DNA from: Camarhynchus parvulus
Lineage: Eukaryota; Chordata; Aves; Passeriformes; Thraupidae
Direction: 5' to 3'
Assembly (NCBI RefSeq): GCF_901933205.1
Contig: NC_044574.1
Coordinates: forward strand, 4,920,733-4,984,732
DNA: 64,000 nt
A program made the translations under genes and the position numbers. A model generated the notes under the pieces. That model was not told where the DNA came from and made no database searches. It saw only the letters and a program-made list of their open reading frames with translations. Shown here one piece after another: positions 1 to 11,304 of the stretch. Numbering within the stretch: position 1 is the stretch's first letter; each line of letters begins with the position of its first letter.

Positions 1-3000
1 AATAGCTCAGGAGGCTCCTGAAGGGAATCAGAATTAGTCTTTTAATATGGATTGGAATTATAAAATCATCAAGAGTGTGAAGATGAAGTCCTTCAGGAGT
101 CAGGTGTAGGTGTCTGATGTAGTAGATAGTTAATCCCTGGTGTCTATGAATTCATAGACTGAGGCAGTAAGAGCATTATGATACCTCCATCTGGTCATAA
201 AGGATTCATTTTTCTTCAGAAAGTTTCCTCCCTTGAACCTCTGCATTAGCTATATATAAATATTTATTAGTTACCTATATTTTATAGGTATTCATTTGCT
301 GCTGCTTATATTTCTTTAAACTGAAGTAAATAATATTGTGAGGGCTTGTAAATGAGTTAAAGACATTTGATCTGTCCTTTGGAGTAAAGTCAGTGGATCA
401 AGATGAAGAACTAATATATCTTGCCTTCTTTTCCTGATTATTTTATCAAATATACATTATTGGTTTCTCTGGGTCTGGATTGAAGGCACTTGATACAGTA
501 GTTCATGTTTGGACTCAAGTGTTTATTATTTTTTAGTAGAACAGTCTCACAACTATGAGTTTGGCAGCTTTTCATTAGCAAGGCACAAAATGGCCAACAA
601 TTTCTTGTTATAACGTCTTTTAAGACTAAACTATCCAATTAAGAAAGGACACGTAGATTATTTTCCCTTTTAACCCAATAACTGATCCCTGGAAACCCGC
701 AATGAAGACTTTTCTGTCCAATTACAAAACATCACCCAAACCCATGAAGAAGAAGGAAGAAGAAGGTAGAGAACAACTTGCTTTTACTCTAAAACTTTTA
801 CCTTGCTTCGTATTTATTTCTATATTTTAAAATCTCAAACTCTAAGTTTTCCACCCTGTGATATTACACACTTCTAACCAACTCCACCCCCATAATCTCA
901 GTGTTATTAATCAATTTTGGAAGCCTTCTTCACAGCCTCAAGCCAAATGCAGCGCTCTCTTATGGGTCTGTGCCTTTAAGCACAGAAAGTTTAAAATTCT
1001 CAGCATCTAGGATTTCAACAATACATAACTTAAGAAAAAATATGAAACCACCAACATTCACTGCACTATTGTGTGCTTTTCCAATTGATTTTGCTTGTCT
1101 TTCTGAACCTTTAAAAAATAACTCAGTATAAACATATGGTCCATGTACATGGTCACTTGAGACAGTTCAGAAGGCAGTAGCTCATTTTATTAATCTTTAA
1201 AAATCAACAAATTAAATCCAGACTAGTAAAAGTGTTATGCAGATGTTCTTGACATGACAATGTAGTCCAGCTGATTAGTGGTGCAACCAAGGACACCAAA
1301 AGGCTTTTAAGAGCTCAGCTTTGCACTGGCTGGGGATAAAATATCAACTTTTATATGCTACTAATCTTTACAGTTAGAAAGAAATAATGCACTCAGGAAA
1401 TGCTCATATATGACCTTTTTCTCATACTGCATTCATTCAAATACTGGTATTTAAGTTATTAGCCCGAAATACCTTTAGGAAAATACCCTTGGGCTGAACA
1501 GAACAGCCCTCCCAGGGAATCTTAACATCTACATCTGCTGTACTAAATTCATGTTTCTGATGATTATCAGCCAAAGAAGCAGAATACAGGTTATTGTTTT
1601 AACCAAAAAACGGTGATTGTAGACTGCAGCAGAGTTCTTAGCCAGCTGTAGTTCACTTGTGTGCTCTGATCACATATTTTTCTTTAGTCTTGGAAAATGT
1701 AAGATAATATTCATGCTCTCTCTCCCAGTGTTTAGCAACTATAAGCATAATTCAGATATTTTACTAATGGTATTTAAAGTTTGCAGAAGACTATGGGTCA
1801 TTAGTGGTATATTTTCCTGAAAGGAACAAAAATCATTCCCATTTCATCTTCTGCTCTAGGTGTTTGACTGTGAAACCTCACATGACCATCAGCACAGCAT
1901 TCCTTCCCAAAAATCAGTAAAACATGTGGTAATTCTTTTGAATGTTGATTCACTGCTCATCTCTGCAGTCTTTGAACATATCTAATGGTTAGTGTTGGAA
2001 ACAGAATGTATCCCTAGTGTTCTGTACTAAAACAGAAAAGAAAGGAACAAGATAAGTCACTGTTGCTGTTGTACAGAGTACTCAGATCCCCTCTTCCAAA
2101 CATTTTGGCCTAAAAATCTGAGAGAAGATGACAGCTCCTTCTTCTACAAAAGCAAGATCTCACCATTTATACTTGAACATCTTTGAGAAGGCTGGAGATG
2201 CAGTAATCTGCCCAAAAGCAGATTTCCATTGTCTCCCTACTATCAAAGGAAGAAAAGAGGTGGATGAACTTTAGATACAAGATTTAGCTTTAGATACAAG
2301 ACTGGGAATCAGGATGTCTGAAAAACTTTGAACAAAGAGACAAGATCCCTGAGAAGGGTGAAACACCTCACCTGAATCTGTGAGAGACCAGAGCACAAAA
2401 GGGAAAATGGAGCAGTGACTTGTAATCTTTACATGCAGACATTTGAGAGAATTTTCAGTTTTGTGAATGTATAGTGAACATCACTGCTGATCCAAATTCA
2501 AGTCTAAGGACACTGCAGGGTTGACATTCTTCTCTGACTTTTTTGGGGAAGTGAGTGGATCATAATTTAAAGTGTCTGATAATTGTCTCCATCAGCATCC
2601 CAAGCACTAATATTCTACAATATTCTGTGAGAATGGGACAAAGTTCTCATCCACTTCTGCTCAAGACATTTTGTATTGCAGCTGTTGTACTTGCAGAACC
2701 AGCAATATCATTTATCTACAATGCAGTTTGTCTTCCTGATTGAAAAATACTGATATTTATCCTGCGTTTTCATTTGTTTCAAAATTAGAGGGGATGGAAA
2801 TCAACACTTATCACACCATAAGATATATGTTAAAGTAAGATCCATAGGTGTGCATTTCTTTGTGATGTATTTCACTTTCACAAAGTGGTATTTGAACATG
2901 CCAAAACTTAAATGCTGCCCAAATTAGGATAGCTATGCCACATCCTTAGTGATTTCAGCAGAATATCACTGCTTAATCTAAATAAAAGTGACAGAATTAA

Positions 3001-3600
3001 TGTTATTCTTATGAAATATGGTGCCAGGAGACTTACAGTAAAACCTGACAATTCTCTGACTCCTCTAGATGAAGTAAAAAAAAAATCTTTATGGATGATG
3101 ATTAAATGAAAGAAGTGCCTTTGGATTCAAAACAGTGTAATGTTATGTTGGTCATTAAAGTGAACTGCTGTTTTCCTTTCATTTTTATGACAGAATTGAA
3201 AAGCACTTGAAAGATACTGATCTTACACGATGAAAGAGTGTATATGATCCTTTGCAAGTGGCAATTTGCAGAAGTGAGTGCTGAGTTCATGGATGTACAG
3301 GGAGTGGGATTTATTCCATCTGATTTTAGACATCCACAATGAGATGTGTATGAGTAAGTGAGTTACTTCTACAGCCAATGGAGAGAAATAGACGCTTCCT
3401 GGAAAGAGTTCCTGTGTGTTATTCCCTTCAGGAAAATATTCCCTCTGTTAGGGAATTCAGAGAATGTGCCTGCTGTGCAGACAGGCACTCTAAGGCAGCC
3501 TCTGATGTGGGGCTTATTCTGATCTGGCAGGCTGACAGAACACAATCATAGAAAGATTTAAGGAAAGGGGACTTTTCAGTGAAGGACTGACAAAGTTAAA
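1..3600. other. Unique non-coding sequence, no gene seen
   Basis: AT-rich sequence without a recognisable gene or family repeat. The longest open frames are under 80 codons and look random. A short GAAGAAGAAGG-type purine patch lies near 745-768 and a perfect 18-bp palindrome at 142-159. I see nothing else to name here. Confidence 0.6.
142..159. repeat. Perfect 18-bp palindrome
   Basis: The sequence gtctatgaattcatagac equals its own reverse complement. It has no spacer, so it could be a dimeric protein site or chance. Nothing nearby gives it a function. Confidence 0.85.
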
Positions 3601-3609
3601 TCAATTTAC

Positions 3610-3712
3610 TCAGGGTTTTATCCAGTCACATTCTGAAAATCTTCAAGGACAGAGGTCCCACAACTCCTTGGGTTGATTTAATCCTTAACCACCATCACAC
3701 CAAAGCATTTTT
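3610..3712 (-). mobile_element. Possible old CR1 fragment
   Basis: The stretch around 'aaaatcttcaaggacagagg' followed by a 'cctccttgggttga...taaccaccatcaca' pattern resembles the antisense body of avian CR1 (ground plan: dead-centre of the 3' end, before the final hairpin). It is very diverged and has no tail, so the call is tentative. Confidence 0.35.
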
Positions 3713-3721
3713 TCCATTATG

Positions 3722-4155
3722 TCAAATCAGAATTTCCCTTTTTGTAACTCTTCTAGTGCCTGACTCTTTAAGTTCTGGTCTCTCCTCAGCACAGTCTTCA
3801 TCATATTCGTCTTGTGCTGCTTCCAGCACAGAATGTCTGTCATCAACATAGGCCTCATTCCAAGAGACATCCAGCCTTCTTGTTTGGTGCCATCCATCAG
3901 GATGCATTTCCTGCATCTTTTTTCCACTTTTTCGTGTTTTCACCACTGGGAACTGTGAAGTTCACCCCTCTTTGTGTATGTTTTTCCAAGTGCATATCCA
4001 GCTATGCGAGGACAAGCTTTGATGTGCCAAATTTGCCAGGGCATCTGGTTATTGTACATTCCAACACAGTACAGCCCATCCCAGTAGAACATTAATCCAC
4101 TTTTATGTTCCAGACATGTGTGTTGGAGATGTTCTAACCAGTATCAGTTGATGAG
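3722..4155 (-). pseudogene. Possible decayed coding remnant, unrecognised
   Basis: On the minus strand one frame runs about 140 codons from near 4155 to 3727 with a single internal TGA (near 3946). A second overlapping frame gives 74 codons (3722-3946) with an acidic then basic composition (DEYDEDCAEERPELKES). Two low-stop frames over the same DNA fit a frameshifted coding relict such as a retropseudogene. One frame has a CRKC pair that could belong to a small zinc-binding module. I cannot assign a parent gene, and no poly-A tail or flanking duplication is visible. Chance remains a real alternative in 64 kb of six-frame sequence. Confidence 0.25.
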
Positions 4156-5843
4156 CAGATGCAGATTACCAGAAAGGTGTGTAGTGACACACCTTGGATG
4201 TGAATTTTGCTTCTGTGTATAGAATCCCTTTTCAAGGTTGTTACTCCACAGAACTGATGATTTGGTACTCTTGGTTTCTTATTAAAAAATTGTTGATCTT
4301 ATGGCTAGACCTCAAATTCACTGAGAGTTGTCCTCAGATCTGTGGCTAAATCCTTGATTTCTTGTTGCATTAGTCAGCCTTTACCTTGATCACTCCAGAT
4401 AAATTTTCACCTCATTATCCAGGACAGTGGCATTTCTCTGATGGCATTAATGAAAACGTGCTTGTATTGCCTAGAGTGGCTGAAGCAGATGTTTAATTTT
4501 TTATTTAAAAGCCTTGTATTGTTAATCTTAATTTTCTGTGGATGGTAGATTGAAACTTTCTGTGTTGTGAAACTATGCTATTATTCCCGTGGCCAGAAAC
4601 ACAAAAAAAAAATCACTTAGGAAGCCTGACATTGGCATTGAAGCAATTCACAGCTTTGGAAATTTTATCACATCCTTGAGTTTTACAGAACCTGGGTAAA
4701 TATTAATTGACAGTAAGACTGAAGATTATTCAAATAGATGGATATTTGTCCTAGTGTGTGGAAGACTTGTGAAGATAAAATGTCTCTATTATATGCACTC
4801 CATTTTCTGGAAGTATGTTGTTGCTCTTTGACTCCCTCTGTATTTCCCCCTATGTTTTTCTAACCTTTATTATTCTGAACTAGTGATCTTAATTAAAGAA
4901 AATTAAATAACTGTTACACACTTGATTATAATTCAGTTGTGGTGACTTGGCCCTTAAAATCAGATGGTAGTAAGAGTTTAGAAATGACATTTCCTGTTCG
5001 AGATGAGCACCAGCTGTATAGCTTGGACATGGATTTCAAGCCACAAAGATGTTCAAGTCTGTGGGTTTAGTTTTCTTGTCTATCATCACTCTATATTTAG
5101 AGATGTATTTTAGAGATGCCTCTCTACAGCATGTTTTCTCTTTTGTAAATTGCATCCTATTTCTGTCCCCCTGCACCCTCCTCATTCTGTACAATTAACT
5201 GTATTTTAATCTGGCTGTGTGATGCATTCTGTTCTGAACAGGGACTATCATTTATTACAGATATTTTCTGCAGTGTCTGTAAATTAGATAATTATTCTCA
5301 CCAAGCTTTCCAAAAGGAGTCAAGTCGGTTTCTGCTCAGCATTGTGAGTGCATTCTCAGTAATTCAGCATTGTCCAAATAATTACCTCTCTTTGGAGTTC
5401 TGAGGTGGTAGAACAATAGCTAAAACAAACAGTGAACTTCTTCTCCCAGAAAAGCAATTCCTAAAGATGCAGTTTAAATCTTACATGGTTTTGCTGCTGA
5501 GTCTCACAAGATAAGTAGGCTTTGGTTCCACACTGAAAAGGAAGATTGGAAATCCAGGCTCCCAACTCCTTGAAAAACTTTGGAGTGATGTACAGACACC
5601 TGGCACTCCTAACCTCTTGGTAGGCAGAACAATAATTTCTGGTTTTTGAACAGAATTGTTGCTAGAAATCCCACACTCTGACTAAGCAGACATCATTCAG
5701 AACCAGCAGTTATTTCTAAATTTGGTGTTAAACCCTAGTGCAGGGTCAATAATCTGTTTCCTGTTTTTCTATCAACATCTCCATGCATAATTCTACCTAA
5801 CTTTATTTCTAACTGAATCCCCCATTAAAATTGACCCATCCCA

Positions 5844-5861
5844 TTTTTTTTTTTTTTTTTT
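5844..5861. repeat. T18 homopolymer
   Basis: Eighteen consecutive T. It could be the reverse of an old poly-A tail, but no retroposed body is recognisable to its left. Confidence 0.9.
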
Positions 5862-7791
5862 CTGTCAGGAAAGATTTTCTGTGTACTTTTCATTTGTTCC
5901 ATTTTTCTTTCTTTCTCTTTCTAATGGGCAGTATTACCATTACTGTAATTTCAGTATAGAATAGGGACTCTCAGTTTAACCAGGACTTCAGATTTCATCT
6001 TCATTGCTGTGGTCACAAAAGGTTTAGGACAACAAAGAATTCCATGCCTTTGTAATATCTCACTGAATTAAAAATATCAGAGTCTGCTATGACACAGACG
6101 TGGTTATGTAGAAATAGAACTGCATTCTGGAAGTATTCATTAATTTCTTAAGCACTCTTCCTTCCCTCCCAGGATGTCTTGACCATGTTTGTCTCATTTG
6201 GGAAATCATATCTTGGAAAGAAATCTGACTTTATCAATATTCATTAGAGACATGTTCAACAAGAGGTCAGTTCAGAAATTCATACCAAAATTTCTGATTG
6301 ACCAGTGTTATCTAGTTTTTGAAAAAGCAATAGAAGTTTCTGATTCTGCCACTTCATATCTCAGGAAACAACTCCAGTGCTGTAAAAGAATAGGTATAGT
6401 CTGGCAAACTTACATTTCTGAAATCATCTATGAAAAATTATATTGGTGGAGGGGCCAAGCCAGTAAGGCTGCTATATTCCAAACCAACAGAGATGTATGT
6501 TCATGAAAGAAAATAAAACTCAACTCTTCTCTTGCCTTGCTATTACACAGTTCAGAGCTGGTAGCTGAAGGCAAACAAGTTGTCACCTCTGATGATAAAG
6601 ACACAATTCCAAGCTTATGCATAGTAATGTTAACCTTATTTTTCTGTAAACCTTAAAGAGAATGTACCAGAATAATGCATAAACACCGCATTCACAAGAT
6701 GCTTTCAGTCACATCTGTAGTAAAAAGCTGTCAGGCACAAAATGTAGGTGTAATATTCTAACTGGTTTTCAGAACTATGACTGGATTGGAAAGCTCTGCT
6801 TTGAATATGAGAATAAGGTGTGTTATGAAGATTTAAATTTGATCCAAGTTAATCAAGAGGGTTATAAATCAGAGGGCTTTTCAAGAAATGTACCTAGCTT
6901 ACATAAACCCCTGTGCTGCCCTGCTGGAAGAAGAGGAGGTAACATGAAACCTAATTTGACTAATCTGGGGCAGCAGAGCTTGGTTTGACTCTCAATTTAC
7001 TTGTGGTACTAGTATGAAACTATTATCCCTAAAGCATAACACTTGGATGTTCCTTACCATGAGTCCTCCTGTTAGAACTGAGTGGATGGTCTAAATCAGG
7101 GCTGATTTATTGCTGAAAGTTGATAGGAATCCACTAAAAATTTTATATGAGCTTTTGAGTTGTCAAACAAGTGTTAGTCTACTTTTTGTGTAGGAACTTC
7201 CTTCCCAGCAGGGCTGAACAGTCTCTGGGGTCCCTTGATGGTCCAGTTACAAAGACCTTTCCTGGCCTTGGTCTTTTGAGAAAATCAGAAGAAAGTAACA
7301 AACCTTGACAACCCTTCATCTTTCTGCCAAATTATTCTCCCTCTCATATTAAATGCCATCTATTGTTTGCTACTTCACAGGTGATTTAAACTAACATGAT
7401 TGCATGGAAGGCTTTGCAAAGCTTTTTTTTTAGCCTGTAAGGATGTGATGCTATTTATGAGTCAAAGCAGGCTACATTTACTTGTCAGGGAGCCTGTGAT
7501 TTATTTGGCAGGATTACTGGATTTTACTGATTTATCTGTTTATTTTGTTGCTGTCATACAGTGCCCTTTAGTTAGTGATGGACTAATACATTCAGTTTTG
7601 TTTGCTTGCTTTTTCCTCATTAGTAAGCAGCTCCAGACACTCTTAATTTGCTTAAGCCATATGCTTTGGCCATTCATCTGTGATGAGAGTTGTGATGCAT
7701 AGTGTGCTGTGCACAGCTTACCTTGTGCTGTCCCAGGTGAATCAAGTGTTAACAGAGACATTTTCCTTTTTCCTCCTTATTTCACAAACAG

Positions 7792-7883
7792 CACCATTAA
7801 TTTCTGTGTGTACATTCCTGCTGCAAGTCTACCAACAGCTGAAGCAGAAGCTGCTTGCCAGCCATGTGGGAGTGAGGAAGACT
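7792..7883 (+). other. Candidate cryptic exon
   Basis: A strong pyrimidine tract (ttttcctttttcctcctta) ends in CAG at 7791, and a good donor, ACT|GTGAGT, follows at 7883/7884. The 92-nt interval is open in two frames. One reads PLISVCTFLLQVYQQLKQ followed by KLLASHVGVRKT; the other is alanine/glutamate-rich with two cysteines near its end. I recognise neither peptide. It could be an exon of a long non-coding RNA, a cassette exon, or chance. No neighbouring exon is identifiable. Confidence 0.2.
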
Positions 7884-8685
7884 GTGAGTTATTTTAACCC
7901 TTTATTGGTCACCTTGAATTTTATGACAGCAGGTTTTTTTTGTGTGTTCTTAAAGCAAAGAAACAAAACACCCAGCTCTTCCAAAATTAAATGCACTGAA
8001 AATAGGAAGCTACAGAGCCTTCTGGAACAGCCTGGTGGATTTAGTAAGAATATTACAATAAACTTTTACAGATCTGTACATAAATTATAGATATGAAAAT
8101 ACCAAGTTCCATAGATGTAATTGTGAAAACCCTATAGAATTTAAATGAAAATCAGAGTCTTTTAAAAATTGCTTTTTTAACCATCCTATAAATTGTTAAA
8201 AGGAGAATATTGTTCTCTGTTGAACTCTTTAAGAAGGCACTGAGTGTTTCTAATATTCTAATCAGATTCCAAGAGGTGACCCCAACTCTGCAGTCTTTCT
8301 CACATGATTGGATTCACTGACAGCAGTGGATTTGTTCCAAAAATGCAAATCCTATGCTTTACATCATGAGACATTATAGGAAAGCTGTCTAGTATAAATT
8401 ATTATCTTACTTAGCAGTGCAAACCATTCCTGGTGCAGATTCTTATATTCGTAGGGCAGAATCTACAGGTGAGTTTGGTGGATGGCTGCCATGGTAGCCT
8501 GCCCATCTGAGTTTGTGTCAGGAATTCCAACGCAGGTTTAGAGCTGACCGTGGAACAAAGAGTCCCAGGAGGAATTATGACACCCTGGGAACACCTCCAT
8601 ACGTCCCTTTAGTCTCTGAATTGCTGGCTGTACTCATAGTTGTAGATCACCCGTGCAGGTATGAATGATTGTTGGACCAGGGCTC

Positions 8686-9105
8686 TGTAACACCCACATT
8701 CTCAGATAAAATCCCTTCACCCAGGATTTTTCTCCTGGGAAGCTGAGAAGCCTCAGAGAAAAATGAAAACAATTCTTATCTCATTTGCTTCTCCTGTGTT
8801 GTGCTCATGTGGAATGTGTTTGGAGATTGTTTACCCACAGGTGATTTTTTCTTTGGATTCTGGTGTGAGTTGTTTTCATTTTTTGGCCAATCAGGGCCAA
8901 GCTGTGTCGGGACTCTGGAGAGAGTCACAAGTTTCATTATTATCTTTTTAGCCTTCTGTAAATATCCTTTCTGTATTCTTTAGTATAGTTTAGCATAGTA
9001 TTCTTTAATATAATATAGTATCATAAAGTAATAAATTAGCCTTCTGAGAACATGGAGTCAGATTCATCATTCCTGCCTGCCACAGGAGCCCCTGCCAATA
9101 CAACA
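8686..9105 (+). mobile_element. ERV-K-type solo LTR, copy 1
   Basis: About 420 bp, beginning TGTAACACCC and ending near CAATACAACA. Hallmarks of the family seen here: a short stem near the 5' end (CCAGGA...TCCTGG), a CCAAT box (ggccaatcag), a TA-rich stretch (tttagtatag), an AATAAA-like site (taataaattag) and the downstream block 'gaacatggagtcagattcat'. It is closely similar to the copies at 10886 and 33995. I could not find matching flanking duplications, so the exact ends are uncertain. No retroviral gene is attached. Confidence 0.75.
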
Positions 9106-10535
9106 GCCTCCCTCTCTGAGAGGTAAGGGTAGGCACAGCCATAATTATTCCTGTTCATCATGATGGGATAAAAGATTGGAGGGTGCTGGCAATCCAGGAT
9201 CTACAATGAAAGCATGAACTGCACAAAAATAAAAGCAGAGGAAAAGGAGAAAAACTGTGTTTTTTTCAGTTTTCCAGCCTATGGCCCTTCCTACTACTGA
9301 CTGTAGAGTGAAGTTCACCACTGCCATTTCACTTTAGTGTTCTTAATGAACAATTAACAATTAATTTGATGTGATTTTCATTTTGATCTGTGCTTAGTTT
9401 TGAATCTGACTGATACACAGTGATGATCTCATTTGCTAAATCAGTGACAAAGCACCTCAAATGCATTTCCTGAGACCAAAGTCTTCACGCCTTGTTCAGG
9501 AAGATGTTTTTTATTCACCTTCAAATTCAGACCTAAGCCCTTTTGTGCTTCAGGACTGTGTTGCAGTTGGTTTCACTTCTTTTGGAGAGAAGCTTATCAC
9601 AGAGACAGGACTTGTGTTTTGCTTCCAGTCAGATGACTGTGCTGTAACACAATACACTGCACACGAGATTTTAAAGCACTTCTACACCAAGCCTGTCTCT
9701 GCCTTCTTTTTAGTGCCTGTCAAAACAGTACTCCTGCAAGCCTTCTGTTTTACAGAGGGTGAAAAAAAAAAACCCACTAGAACAGCAGAAACCAGCAATC
9801 TCTGTATTCCAGCAAAAAGAAGAGAAATTGCTTTGAGATTGCAATGTAATTTCAGGCTCTGAAAATGAAATTGGCTTCATGGAGGAAGAAAGGGAGGGGA
9901 AAAAATGGAAAAGAAAAAGAACTGCTATTGAAACATTTCCTCTCTCTTTTGGCTTTAATTGCTTCTCTCTTTTCTGGCCTGATTGCTTTTAATGTGAAGT
10001 ATATGTTTAATGTTGAAATAGTGAAAACATAAGTTGTTTGCCTGAAATCAGTTGCATTTTAAAGGGAGATGTCATCTCTCCTCCCCCTTATCTTCATGTC
10101 TCTGTATATGCTTTTGAACTCCAGGATAAATCAGAGAGAAGAAATTATACACTAGGAAGAGATTCACCTTAATGGTGATTCTAATGGGAACAGCTGTTTG
10201 TTAAACAAAAGTATTTTGAAAGATTACTAAAGAAAGGACACAGTTTGAAAAGCAATCAAGTTGTTTTTCTGGCCACCATTATTGATCCTGTGCATGTTTT
10301 TAGGCTGCCCCAATTGTGAAGGAAAACATTAACTTAACACACTTAAGCAAACAGATCCTAATTTTTTATTTATTTATTTTTCATTTAGGGCTGTATTGAT
10401 TATCAAGGGATACATAAAGTGATGGAGGAATTTCACAATTCCTAGGAAGGGTCAATTGAAATGGCATTGTGTCTGGCCATGGGATCAAACATCCATCACT
10501 GATACTGTGAAGAAAATGAACTCTGTTCCACCCCA
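9106..10535. other. Unique sequence between LTRs
   Basis: No gene recognised. The 133-codon open frame at 9461-9862 has no recognisable motif and contains an A-rich run of low complexity. Nothing retroviral (gag, protease, pol) is present, although same-strand LTRs lie on both sides. Confidence 0.55.
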
Positions 10536-10592
10536 AGGGGGTTGATGTTCTTTAAAAGGTCCCTCCCAACCCAAACTATTCTATCGTTCTTT
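10536..10592 (+). mobile_element. CR1 LINE 3' tail fragment
   Basis: 'ggttgatgttctttaaaagg' then 'tccctcccaacccaaactat' and 'tctatcgttct' follow the usual order of a CR1 3' end. Only the last 57 bp or so survive, and the next element starts immediately after it. Confidence 0.6.
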
Positions 10593-10784
10593 AAATATAT
10601 TTTACTTTATTTACATAATTAGTAATTCATTCTTCACATTATCAATTATTATATTAGTTCTTATTTTAATCCACAAGCTTTACCTGTCTTTGATTCTGTT
10701 CCCTATCCCATTAGGCCAAGGGATTGAGGAAATGAGCAAGGGGTTGTGTGGTACTTAGTTGCCAGCTGGGATCAAACAACATCA
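10593..10784. mobile_element. Avian ERV-L-type LTR fragment
   Basis: The end 'gtgtggtacttagttgccag' followed by 'ctgggatcaaacaacatca' matches my memory of the terminal segment of a widespread avian LTR (…tagttgccggctgggnttaaaccacnaca). It is preceded by 'ctttgattctgttccctatc', also typical. The other end is degraded, and transcriptional orientation is not certain from the fragment. A second, longer copy in the same relative orientation lies at 37470-37874. Confidence 0.6.
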
Positions 10785-10885
10785 GACTGTCAAACTGGCA
10801 TTAATAAAATCACTTCAGTTAAAGAGAAACAAAAATTAAAGCCTCAGTTTTTAAAAGCAGTGAAAGAATTTTAAGTATATTTCTA

Positions 10886-11304
10886 TGGCATTCACATTCT
10901 CTGAACATGATTCCTTCACCCAGGATTTTTCTCCTGGGAAGCTGAGAGGCCTCAGAGAAAAAGGAAAACAAATTCTTATCTCATTTGCTTCTCCTGTGTT
11001 GTGCTCATGTGGAATGTGTTTGGAGATTGTTTACCCACAGGTGATTGTTTCATTGGATTCTGCTGTGAGTTGTTTTCACTCATTGGCCAATCAGGGCCAA
11101 GCTGTGTCAAGACCCTGGATAGAGTCACAAGTTTTCATTATTATCTTTTTAGCACTGAGTAAGTATCCTTTCTGTATTCTTTAGTATAGTACAATATTCC
11201 TTAATACAATATAGTATCATAAAATAATAAATTAGCTTTCTGAGAACATGGAGTCAGATTCATCATTCCTCCCTGCCAAGGGGGTCCTCCTGAAATACAG
11301 TACA
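10886..11304 (+). mobile_element. ERV-K-type solo LTR, copy 2
   Basis: 419 bp from TGGCATTCAC to CAGTACA. The flanks TTTCTA (10880-10885) and TTTCTC (11305-11310) match at five of six bases, consistent with an old 6-bp target-site duplication. It has the same internal landmarks as copies 1 and 3, including ggccaatcag and 'gaacatggagtcagattcat'. The single intact TG...CA unit with its own flanking duplication indicates a solo LTR. Confidence 0.85.

Larger units (their letters stand above)
4156..8685. other. Mostly unique non-coding sequence
   Basis: No gene or family repeat recognised apart from an 18-nt T run at 5844-5861 and a candidate exon at 7792-7883. The open frames at 6189-6506, 7400-7702 and 7680-8090 lack any recognisable domain. 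The 8500-8685 part leading into the first LTR is also unassigned. Confidence 0.55.

Noticed and set aside
9461..9862. 133-codon plus-strand frame
   Set aside because: No recognisable domain, a lysine run from poly-A, and no splice or promoter context.
8686..11304. Two same-strand LTRs 1.8 kb apart as a deleted provirus
   Set aside because: The second has near-matching 6-bp flanks of its own, and the sequence between holds an ERV-L-type fragment and a CR1 tail but nothing retroviral coding.
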